Source: Blastococcus sp. CT_GayMR20 (GTDB lineage Bacteria; Actinomycetota; Actinomycetes; Mycobacteriales; Geodermatophilaceae). From it: a DNA stretch of 19,507 bases. The notes under the pieces were generated by a model. The model was not told where the DNA came from, ran no database searches, and saw nothing but the letters and a program-made list of their open reading frames with translations. The position numbers and the translations under genes are program-made. This document shows positions 1 to 6,674 of the stretch, in pieces (within the stretch, counting starts at the first letter, position 1; each line of letters starts with the position of its first letter). The stretch covers positions 1-19,507 of the forward strand of contig NZ_SPQM01000092.1 in assembly GCF_004570345.1 (NCBI RefSeq). The letters are read 5' to 3'.

Positions 1-252
1 CATGATGTCGTGGTCGGCGAAGTGCAGCTGGAAGGAGCTGACACCCGGCAGCGTCCCCGTCGGCGCGCGGATCTCGGCGGGGAAGTTGGGCAGCGTCGAG
101 AGGTCGTTGCCGAAGGACGCCGTCTCGCTGGTGAACCGGTTGCCGGTCAGCTGCATGCCGTCGCCGGAGTCACCTGCCAGGCGGATGACCACCCGGTCGA
201 GGGTGACGACGCTCTTGGTCAGCGGGCTCGGCGGGTTCACGGTGCTGGTCAT
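1..252 (-). CDS. korA: 2-oxoacid:ferredoxin oxidoreductase alpha subunit, N-terminal part
   Basis: The first 84 codons of a gene that runs off the window edge. KorA-type enzymes are cytoplasmic, thiamine-dependent complexes (KorA with KorB) that oxidatively decarboxylate 2-oxoglutarate or related 2-oxoacids to acyl-CoA and reduce ferredoxin. The visible part is the start of the gamma-type domain that actinobacterial alpha subunits carry at the N terminus: a glycine-rich loop [12 protein letters not shown] at residues 26-37, then [12 protein letters not shown] and [11 protein letters not shown] around 40-64. The ATG start (252-250) overlaps the SDR stop by four bases (ATGA) and has GGAGG at 259-263, six bases upstream. 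The overlap suggests co-transcription with the catabolic genes. Whether the substrate is 2-oxoglutarate or a pathway-specific 2-oxoacid cannot be told from this part, and korB would lie outside the window. Confidence 0.88.
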   Translation of the reverse strand, partial: MTSTVNPPSPLTKSVVTLDRVVIRLAGDSGDGMQLTGNRFTSETASFGNDLSTLPNFPAEIRAPTGTLPGVSSFQLHFADHDIM

Positions 253-1091
253 GCGGTGCCTCCGGGGACGGCGATCGGCAACTGGGCGAGCAGGTGCTCG
301 GCGCGGGCGCGGGCGAGGGGCAGGACGTCGGCATGGGTGAGGACGTACTCCCGCCCCGTCTCCACCGCGTCCAGGACCTGGGCGGCGACGTCCTCGGCGG
401 GCACGCGGGTCAGGGTCAGCCAGGACTTCGCGCCGGGCGCGAGGCTCTCGGCGGGCTCCGTGGCGGGGAGATCGGCCGGTCGGTTGCGGCCCGCGTCGTG
501 GATGCGGCTGGGCACTGGCCCCGGGCACAGCACGGTGACGCCCATGGCCGGCGCCGCCTCGGCGAGCTCCAACCGCAGGGTCTCCGAGAGCCCGACGACG
601 GCGTGCTTGGTCGCGGAGTACGCGCCGTTGCCGCCGCCGGGGATCGTCGTCAGCCCGGCCATGGACGAGGTGTTGACGACGTGCCCGCGGCCGGCCGCGA
701 CCATGGCCGGGACGAAGGCCCGCAGCCCGTTGGCGACACCGTGCAGGTTCACGTCGACGATCCACTGCCAGTCCGCGTACGACTGCTCCCAGACCGGCGC
801 CCGGGGAACGATCACGCCCGCGTTGTTGCAGAGGACGTCGACCCGGCCGAACTCCGCCTGCACCTTCGCCGCGAGGCTCTCGAGGTCCTCGGGACGGCGG
901 ACGTCCACGCGAGCGCCGAGTGCGGAGGCGCCCGTGGCGGTCAGCTCCTCGACGGCCGCGTCGAGTGGGCCCTGCTCGACGTCGGCCAGGACGACCGCGA
1001 GCCCCCGACCAGCGAAGGCGTCGACCAGCGCCCGGCCGATGCCGCTGGCCGCACCGGTGACGACGGCGACCTGTCCCTGCTCCAGCTTCAC
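249..1091 (-). CDS. Short-chain dehydrogenase/reductase (SDR family)
   Basis: A 280-residue protein of classical SDR length that should interconvert an alcohol and a ketone using NAD(P). The Rossmann motif TGAASGIG is at residues 12-19, NNAG at 89-92, the catalytic YSATK at 158-162 with serines at 142-143, and LCPGPV follows the active site. The segment between the serines and Tyr158 looks about two residues longer than usual because of a glycine-rich stretch. An acidic residue near the end of the second strand (LADVE) favours NAD over NADP; this is inference. The GTG start (1091-1089) overlaps the LLM stop (GTGA) with GGAG eight bases upstream; an alternative downstream start would destroy the Rossmann fold. 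It is followed by korA with a four-base overlap. In this operon it probably oxidises a hydroxyl made by an upstream oxygenase or hydratase; the substrate is unknown. Confidence 0.93.
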   Translation of the reverse strand: MKLEQGQVAVVTGAASGIGRALVDAFAGRGLAVVLADVEQGPLDAAVEELTATGASALGARVDVRRPEDLESLAAKVQAEFGRVDVLCNNAGVIVPRAPVWEQSYADWQWIVDVNLHGVANGLRAFVPAMVAAGRGHVVNTSSMAGLTTIPGGGNGAYSATKHAVVGLSETLRLELAEAAPAMGVTVLCPGPVPSRIHDAGRNRPADLPATEPAESLAPGAKSWLTLTRVPAEDVAAQVLDAVETGREYVLTHADVLPLARARAEHLLAQLPIAVPGGTA

Positions 1092-2092
1092 GACCGCAGC
1101 TCCGGGAGGACCGTGGTGCCGAACTCCTCCAGCTGGGCCATCGCCTCGCGGTGCGGCAGGCCCGGCCAGTGCGGCTTGTAGACGAAGTGGGTCATCCCGA
1201 GCTCGTCGCGCAGCCCGGCCAGCTCGGCGGCGCAGTCGGCGGCGGTGCCGAGGATGAACTGCTCCTCGATGTTGGCCCGCAGCTCGTCGCCGTCCCCGAC
1301 GGGGGTGTTCTCGCCGGAGAGCCCCCACTTCTTGTACGTCTCGTAGCGGGCGCGGTACCGGTCCAGCGCCGCCGCCATCCCGGCCTCCCGCGACGGGGCG
1401 AGGAGCAGCTCCCGCCGGAGCGGGAAGTCGCCGTCCGTGGAGAGCCCCAGCTCCTGGCGGGTGTCCACGAACAGCCGGCGCAGCTGCGCCAGCTCGGAGT
1501 GCGAGGGGAACGGCGGGGCGTACCAGGCGTCGCCCATCCGCGCCGCACGCTTGACCGCGCCCGCGGCCTGGCCGCCGACCCAGACCGGCAGACCGCCCTC
1601 CTGCAGCGGACGCACCGACGGCTGGGCGCCGTGCACGCTGTGGAAGCGGCCGGTGAAGTCGACCTTCTCCCCGCTCCACAGTGCCTTGACCAGCTCGAGG
1701 GACTCCTCGAACCGGGCGACGCGGGTGCCGGGCTCGACGCCGAACGCGTCGAACTCGTGACCGCTGTAGCCCAGGCCCACACCGAAGATCGCCCGCCCGT
1801 CGGTGAGCACGTCGAGGGTGGCCATCTGCTCGGCGATGTCGACCGGGTTGACCATGGACAGCAGCACGATGCCGGTCGCGGTCTGCATCGTCGGCGCGAC
1901 CTGGCCCATGTGGGTCAGCCACGGCACCGGCTGGAAGTAGCGCAGCTCCGACCCCAGGAAGTGCTGGCCGCAGACCATGAGGTCGAAGCCCAGCTCCTCG
2001 GCGGTGCGCACCAGCTCCTCGTGCTGCTGACGTTGCACGCGGGCGTCGACGGTCGCGTCGTAGACGGAGGTGAGCAGGATCCCGAACTTCAT
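1088..2092 (-). CDS. LLM-class flavin-dependent oxidoreductase
   Basis: A 334-residue luciferase-like (bacterial luciferase/F420 reductase superfamily) protein, predicted cytoplasmic TIM barrel using reduced FMN or coenzyme F420. Supporting features are the N-terminal strand MKFGILL, the segment [14 protein letters not shown] at residues 96-109, which is a hallmark of the superfamily, the following [13 protein letters not shown] helix, and a [10 protein letters not shown] strand further on. Members are monooxygenases (including Baeyer-Villiger and alkane types) or F420-dependent dehydrogenases; the sequence alone does not decide which. The ATG at 2092 follows the DUF4387 stop by 14 bases. The Shine-Dalgarno-like GGAAG is rather close (four bases), so translation may depend on coupling. 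A longer reading frame extends upstream into DUF4387, but the MKFGIL start matches family N termini. The end overlaps the SDR start by four bases. Confidence 0.9.
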   Translation of the reverse strand: MKFGILLTSVYDATVDARVQRQQHEELVRTAEELGFDLMVCGQHFLGSELRYFQPVPWLTHMGQVAPTMQTATGIVLLSMVNPVDIAEQMATLDVLTDGRAIFGVGLGYSGHEFDAFGVEPGTRVARFEESLELVKALWSGEKVDFTGRFHSVHGAQPSVRPLQEGGLPVWVGGQAAGAVKRAARMGDAWYAPPFPSHSELAQLRRLFVDTRQELGLSTDGDFPLRRELLLAPSREAGMAAALDRYRARYETYKKWGLSGENTPVGDGDELRANIEEQFILGTAADCAAELAGLRDELGMTHFVYKPHWPGLPHREAMAQLEEFGTTVLPELRS

Positions 2093-2106
2093 GACTCTTC
2101 CGATCT

Positions 2107-2415
2107 TCAGACCAGCTCGGCGGCGGCGAGGGGGGTGTGCAGGTGCGCGCCGAACAGGTCGGTGCAGAACGGGTCGCTGCTGGAGGACCACCGCTGCAGC
2201 GACACCTTCGCCGCCTGGATGCGGTCGTCCCACCAGACGCCCTTGACCGTGCGCTCGTCCACGCCGTACGCGGCGGCCACCCCGGCCGGCGTCAGCAGGG
2301 CCGCGGACCGGGCCAGCCGGTAGCTGTCCTCGTCGGCGAAGAACAGGTCGATGGTGACCGCGAAGGGCCCGGCGTTCTTGCTGCGGATGATGGCGGCGGC
2401 GTCATACAAGCGCAT
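2107..2415 (-). CDS. DUF4387 family protein (AtuA partner)
   Basis: A small protein of 102 residues recognised by its N terminus, with RSKNAGPF at residues 11-18 followed by a TIDLFF strand, and by a C-terminal DLFGAHLHTPL segment, both typical of the DUF4387 family. The family has no established activity, but its members are regularly found next to, or fused to, AtuA/DUF1446 proteins, so a second subunit or domain of the same enzyme is the best guess. The ATG (2415-2413) lies 14 bases inside the end of the AtuA-family gene and has a strong GGGAGGAG seven bases upstream, which suits stoichiometric, coupled translation. No signal peptide or membrane segment is apparent. Confidence 0.85.
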   Translation of the reverse strand: MRLYDAAAIIRSKNAGPFAVTIDLFFADEDSYRLARSAALLTPAGVAAAYGVDERTVKGVWWDDRIQAAKVSLQRWSSSSDPFCTDLFGAHLHTPLAAAELV

Positions 2416-3814
2416 CGGCCCGCTCCTCCCGGTCGGCGGCGCGGGGAAAGGTCTCGACCGACAGCGCGAACGGCTCGAGCGGATCGGCCAGCGGCAGCAG
2501 GTGGTAGATCGAGAAGGTGAAGACCTCCGACACCGGGACGACGACCGGCATGATCGGCGCCGCCGCGTTGCCCGCCGTCGTCTTCCGGCCGGGGTAGGGC
2601 CCGATGAACAGCCGGATGAAGGCGTAGTAGGCGGCCTCCTTGGCCAGCTCCTCGGTGTCGGCGACGACGTCGACGAGCACGCCGGCCTCGTGCCCGGTCA
2701 CCGTCGTGTTCGGCTCCAGCGACCCGAGGACGGCGTCCAGGCCGAAGATCCGGGTCGCGACCTTCAGCCGGCCCTCGGCGAACGCGTCGGCGAACCGCGG
2801 CGCGGCGGCGACCTGCGCCTCCGCGGCGTCCGCCCAGGTGCGCGCCTGCGCGAGCAGCGCGGGCTCCCGGACGCCGAGCAGCGAGACGGCGCGGTAGCCC
2901 TCGCGCCGCGCGCCCTCCATGAGCACCGTGTACGGCGCCTCGTGCCAGACCGCGCCCTCGCACCGGACGCCCAGCTCGGTCTCGGAGTACGTCGCCTCCC
3001 CGAGGTCCAGGGTGCCGCCGGGGTTCTCCTCGAGGGTGGGGTGGGCGCGCTCGTAGAACGTGTGCGAGACCAGCGAGCGGACGCTGGCGCGGGCGTGCGC
3101 CGACGGCGAGCGCACCTCGAAGCCGGTGGCGTCGACCGCGGCCCAGATCGCGCGGCCGGAGTCGCCCGGGGACAGGCCCAGCCCACCGCACTCGAGCAGC
3201 TTCCCGGCGTGCGCGGCCACCGCGGTGGGAATGCCCCGCAGCATCGGCAGGGCCATGAACAGGCCGATGTCCAACGCCCGGCCGGTGACCACGCCGTCGA
3301 CCCCGCGGGCGAGCAGGTCCATGACCGGCTCGGGGCCGATCAGCGCGACGATCCGCTCGGCGTCGGCGACGTCGGCGAGGGTGAGGTCCGTGTGCCCGGC
3401 GCCGTCGGACGCGGGGACGACCGGCGGCCCGTCGGCCACGGCGGCCGCGAGGTAGTCCTTGCCGATCTCGGAGCGGACGACGCCCAGGCGGGGCTGCCAG
3501 CCGTTGCGGGCGCACAGCTCGTCGAAGGCGCGCAGGCAGGTCTCGAGGTGCACGTCGCCGCCGGCGATGCCGAACGAGAAGACGAACGGGATGCCGTGCT
3601 CGAGCGCGGCCCGGACGTAGGGCTCGACGTTGGCCGCCTGGTTGGCCGACACCTGGTCGCCCGAGCCCAGCCAGTACGGGCCCCAGTCGCTGCCGGTGCC
3701 CTGGGCGACGATCACGTCGACGCCCCAGTCCAGCGCCTGGGCGATCTCGTCCTCGATGTCGGCCGCCGGGGCGATGTGGTTGACGAATCCGAGGATGCGG
3801 ACCTGCTCCGTCAT
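2402..3814 (-). CDS. AtuA family protein (DUF1446, acyclic terpene utilisation type)
   Basis: A 470-residue cytoplasmic protein of the AtuA/DUF1446 family. Conserved elements are TGSDWGPYWLGSG at residues 40-52, an AGGDVHLE segment about 35 residues further on, VDGVVTGRALD, AAHAGKLLECGG and a YTVLMEGA strand in the second half. The family is named after a gene of the citronellol/geraniol (acyclic terpene) degradation cluster of Pseudomonas, but its reaction is not established; related proteins occur beside CoA ligases and acyl-CoA enzymes, so action on a CoA ester is plausible inference. The start overlaps the CoA-ligase stop (ATGA) with AAGGGAG six bases upstream. A long frame continues upstream of this ATG but only as a shadow of the ligase gene. 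The end overlaps the DUF4387 gene by 14 bases, supporting a two-subunit product. Confidence 0.88.
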   Translation of the reverse strand: MTEQVRILGFVNHIAPAADIEDEIAQALDWGVDVIVAQGTGSDWGPYWLGSGDQVSANQAANVEPYVRAALEHGIPFVFSFGIAGGDVHLETCLRAFDELCARNGWQPRLGVVRSEIGKDYLAAAVADGPPVVPASDGAGHTDLTLADVADAERIVALIGPEPVMDLLARGVDGVVTGRALDIGLFMALPMLRGIPTAVAAHAGKLLECGGLGLSPGDSGRAIWAAVDATGFEVRSPSAHARASVRSLVSHTFYERAHPTLEENPGGTLDLGEATYSETELGVRCEGAVWHEAPYTVLMEGARREGYRAVSLLGVREPALLAQARTWADAAEAQVAAAPRFADAFAEGRLKVATRIFGLDAVLGSLEPNTTVTGHEAGVLVDVVADTEELAKEAAYYAFIRLFIGPYPGRKTTAGNAAAPIMPVVVPVSEVFTFSIYHLLPLADPLEPFALSVETFPRAADREERADALV

Positions 3815-5328
3815 GCCGGTCTCCCTTCCAGCGCGCCGTCCCGGAGGACCCGGCGCAGCACCTTGCCCGCGGCGTTGCGCGGCAGCTCGTCGACGATCCG
3901 GACCGTGCGCGGCCGCTTGTAGCCGGCGAGCAGCCCGTCGGTGAACGCGATCAGGTCGTCGGGCGAGACGCTCCCGCGCGGGACGACGGCGGCCGCGACC
4001 ACCTCGCCCCAACGCTCGTCGGGCAGGCCGAACACCGCGACGTCGGCGACGGCGGGGTTCGTGCGCAGCACCGTCTCCACTTCGGCCGGGTAGACGTTCT
4101 CCCCACCGGAGATGATCAGGTCCTTCACGCGGTCGGTGAGGAACAGGTAGCCGTCGTCGTCCAGGTGCCCGCCGTCGCCGGTGCGCAGCCAGCCGTCGGG
4201 GGTGAGCAGCTCGGCGGTCTCCGCGGGCAGCCCGAAGTAGCCGGGCGAGTTCTGGGCCGATCGCGTCCACACCTCGCCGAAGGTGTTCGCCGGCAGCCGC
4301 TCCCCCGTGCCGGGGTCGCGGATCTCCACCTCGATCCACGGATACGGCCGGCCTGCCGAGCGGTGCAGCGGCGAGTCGGCGGGCAGGTCCTGACCGGGGA
4401 CGAACTCGGTCAGGGAGCCGGTGGTCTCCGAGAGCCCGTACACCTGGTGCAGCACCGGCCCGAAGAGCCGCAGTGCGGCCTTCTGCGTCTGCGCACTGAT
4501 CGGCGAGGCCCCGTAGAGGACGGTGCGCAGCGCGGGGAACGTCGTCCCCTCGGGTGCCTCCTCGCAGAGCCGGGCGATCATCGCCGGCACGAGGAACGTG
4601 TGCGTCACAGCGTCGTCGGTCAGGTGGCCGAGCAGCGTCTCGGGGGCCGCGTCCCCCGCGAGGACCGTCGTCGCGCCGGCGTGCAGGCCGGCCAGGCCCC
4701 AGCTGAGCGCGCCGACGTGGAACAACGGCGTGGCGAGCAGGCTGACGCTCTCGGGTGCGAGCCCCCAGCGCGGAGTCACGCCCGGCACCTTCGTCGCCAG
4801 ATTGCCGTCGGTGAGCAGCACGCCCTTGGGCCGGCCGCTGGTGCCCGACGTGTACACCTGCAGCACGACGTCGTCCGGCGAGGACGGGACCGCCGGCGCT
4901 CCTGCAGGGGCGTCGGCGAGCCAGGCCTCGTACCGGCTCCCGAGGGTCAGGACCTCGACCCCGCTGTCGACCACCGCCCACATCAGGTGCGCGAGCGACG
5001 GGTCGGCGACCACCAGCCGGGCACCGGCGTCCGCAGCCACGGCCGCCAGCTCCCCGGGAGCCAGCCGCCAGTTCACCGGCACGGTCACCAGGCCCGCACG
5101 GGCGCAGCCGATGAGCACCTCGAAGGTCTCGATCGCGTTCGGCGCCAGTAGCAGCACGCGGTCACCGGGCCGGAGGCCGGCGGCCCGGGAGGCGGCGGCG
5201 AACCGGCTCGCCGCGTCGTCCAGGTCGGCGAACGTGACCGCGCGGCCGCGGTGGACGAACGCCGGCCGGCGCCGGTGCCCGGCGGGCACCGACGGCTGGT
5301 CGGCGAGGCGGTACGGCGCGTCGGTCAT
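3811..5328 (-). CDS. Acyl-CoA synthetase (AMP-binding, ANL superfamily)
   Basis: A 505-residue adenylate-forming ligase that activates a carboxylic acid to its CoA thioester through an acyl-AMP intermediate. All core motifs are present: P-loop TSGTSGRPKG at residues 160-169, YGLSETTG at 297-304, GWLRTGD with the ribose-binding Asp385, the hinge region DRVKDLIISGGENVYP, and the catalytic Lys489 in PRNAAGK near the C terminus. Length and motif spacing fit medium/long-chain or steroid/terpenoid acid ligases of actinobacteria; the substrate is not predictable by eye. The ATG at 5328 begins four bases after the P450 stop and has no good Shine-Dalgarno sequence, so coupling to P450 translation is likely. 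The frame is open further upstream inside the P450, but family N termini support this ATG. In the pathway it would follow oxidation of the substrate to an acid. Confidence 0.95.
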   Translation of the reverse strand: MTDAPYRLADQPSVPAGHRRRPAFVHRGRAVTFADLDDAASRFAAASRAAGLRPGDRVLLLAPNAIETFEVLIGCARAGLVTVPVNWRLAPGELAAVAADAGARLVVADPSLAHLMWAVVDSGVEVLTLGSRYEAWLADAPAGAPAVPSSPDDVVLQVYTSGTSGRPKGVLLTDGNLATKVPGVTPRWGLAPESVSLLATPLFHVGALSWGLAGLHAGATTVLAGDAAPETLLGHLTDDAVTHTFLVPAMIARLCEEAPEGTTFPALRTVLYGASPISAQTQKAALRLFGPVLHQVYGLSETTGSLTEFVPGQDLPADSPLHRSAGRPYPWIEVEIRDPGTGERLPANTFGEVWTRSAQNSPGYFGLPAETAELLTPDGWLRTGDGGHLDDDGYLFLTDRVKDLIISGGENVYPAEVETVLRTNPAVADVAVFGLPDERWGEVVAAAVVPRGSVSPDDLIAFTDGLLAGYKRPRTVRIVDELPRNAAGKVLRRVLRDGALEGRPA

Positions 5329-5332
5329 CGGG

Positions 5333-6601
5333 TCAGGCCGGCGGGCCGAGGTCGGTCGGGAGCGCCTGGATCGCCCGCAGCATCGCGCTGCCGGCGTAGG
5401 CCGGCTGGTCGTCGAGCAGCCGCGCCTCGGGGAACCGGCGCAGCAGGGTGGAGAAGACGACATCGCCCTCCAGGCGGGCCAGCGCGGCGCCGAGGCAGTG
5501 GTGCGCGCCGAAGGCGAGCGACAGGTGCTCGCGCTTGTTCGCCCGGGTGACGTCGAGCCGGTCGGGGTCGTCGAACTTGCGCTCGTCCCGGTTGGCCGCG
5601 CCCATGACGATGATCGCGGTCTGACCGGCCTTGAGCGTCGTCCCGTGCAGCTCGAAGTCCTGGTCGACCACCCGCGGCAGGTAGTGGTGCGGCGAGTCGT
5701 AGCGCATCAGCTCGTCCATCGCACCGGCGACCAGGTCGGGGTTGTCGCGCAGCAGGTCCCACTGGTCGCGGTGCCGCTGGAGGTCGAGGAAGCCGTTGCC
5801 GAGCAGGTTGGTGGTGGTCTCGCTGCCGCCGAAGAGGATGAGCAGGTACGTGGCGACCAGCTCGTCCTCGGTCATCACCTCCTCCTCGCGGGAGTCGAGC
5901 ATCAGCTTCGCGAGCTCGGGACCCTCGCCGGTGCGGCGCACCTTCTGCACCGTCTCGCCGACGTAGTCGCGGAACGCGTCGATCGCCTCGTCGGCCTCGC
6001 GGAGCGATTTCTCGTCGAGGGAGAACAGCCGGCCGACCGCCTCCGACCACTCCCAGATCAGCTCGCGGTCGCTCTGCGGGACGCCGATCAGGTCGACGAT
6101 GACCCGCACCGGCAGCTTGTTGGCCAGGTGCAGCTTGATGTCGGGCTGCGGCTGGCCCTGCATCTCCTCGATCAGGTCGTCGACGTGCCGCTGCACCGAC
6201 TCGCGCAGCAGCTCCATCCGGCGCGCCGTGAACGCGCGGGCCGCGATCCGCCGCAGCCGCTGGTGCTCGTCGCCCTCCTTGCGGGAGAGGAAATGGCTCT
6301 CGAAGTCCAGCACCTTGAAGAACACCTCGTGCTGCTCGGCCGGCAGCCGGCTGATCGTGCCCTCGGCCAGCTCCCCCCAGCGGTAGGCGTTCTGCTTGAT
6401 CGGGTACTTCCCGGCCATCACGTCCTTGACGTCGGCGTACCGGGTGATCAGCGTGGCCGGGCCGCCGTGCCAGCGCACCACCCCGCTGCCCTGCCGCCAG
6501 CGGTCGTACATCGGGTACGGCCAGGCGATCGTCTCGGGGTCCGCGCTGAAGAACGCGGTGATCTCCTCGTCCCGCACCGACGTGTCAGCGGCGACGCTCA
6601 T
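5333..6601 (-). CDS. Cytochrome P450
   Basis: A 422-residue soluble bacterial P450 that would hydroxylate a hydrophobic substrate using electrons from a ferredoxin. The oxygen-binding I-helix motif GGSETT is at residues 258-263, the K-helix ExxR pair is Glu297/Arg300, and the haem-binding loop FGAHHCLG is at 364-371 with Cys369 as the thiolate ligand. No membrane anchor is visible. It is the first gene after the 69-base gap with the promoter, with GAAGGG eight bases before the ATG, and the acyl-CoA synthetase starts four bases after its stop. No ferredoxin or ferredoxin reductase gene is present in the window. The context resembles actinobacterial terpenoid or steroid P450s (CYP125/CYP226-like roles), but the subfamily assignment needs an alignment. 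Confidence 0.96.
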   Translation of the reverse strand: MSVAADTSVRDEEITAFFSADPETIAWPYPMYDRWRQGSGVVRWHGGPATLITRYADVKDVMAGKYPIKQNAYRWGELAEGTISRLPAEQHEVFFKVLDFESHFLSRKEGDEHQRLRRIAARAFTARRMELLRESVQRHVDDLIEEMQGQPQPDIKLHLANKLPVRVIVDLIGVPQSDRELIWEWSEAVGRLFSLDEKSLREADEAIDAFRDYVGETVQKVRRTGEGPELAKLMLDSREEEVMTEDELVATYLLILFGGSETTTNLLGNGFLDLQRHRDQWDLLRDNPDLVAGAMDELMRYDSPHHYLPRVVDQDFELHGTTLKAGQTAIIVMGAANRDERKFDDPDRLDVTRANKREHLSLAFGAHHCLGAALARLEGDVVFSTLLRRFPEARLLDDQPAYAGSAMLRAIQALPTDLGPPA

Positions 6602-6628
6602 CGGACCCGCCCTTCAGAGCTGTGATCG

Positions 6629-6648
6629 GAACAATAGTATTCATGTTC
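6629..6648 (-). promoter_or_regulatory. Operator-like palindrome in front of the P450 gene (left copy)
   Basis: A 20-base imperfect palindrome, GAACA-N10-TGTTC, in the only AT-rich island of an otherwise very GC-rich arm. Seven of its ten base pairs are symmetrical. It overlaps the last three bases of the proposed -10 box (6646-6651) and the expected transcription start, the usual place for a TetR- or GntR-type repressor site. It does not match the KstR consensus (AACnnGTT core). No regulator gene is in the window, so the cognate protein is unknown. Confidence 0.5.
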
Positions 6649-6674
6649 ATAGATGCTCGCGGAGGCGCTGTCAA
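6646..6674 (-). promoter_or_regulatory. Predicted sigma-70-type promoter of the P450 operon (left copy)
   Basis: On the minus strand a perfect -35 hexamer TTGACA (6674-6669) is followed after exactly 17 bases by TATGAA (6651-6646; four of six matches to TATAAT). The -35 box overlaps the stop codon of the FAD dehydrogenase gene. The start site would fall near 6639, leaving a leader of about 38 bases before the P450 ATG. It would drive P450 through korA. Confidence 0.55.

Noticed and set aside
2351..3922. Long open frames opposite the real genes, for example 523 codons here and 700 codons at 4523-6625, and long frames in a second phase of the same strand.
   Set aside because: They are arginine-, glycine- or valine-rich shadows produced by very high G+C in the third codon position, have no recognisable domains, and overlap genes with complete family motifs.
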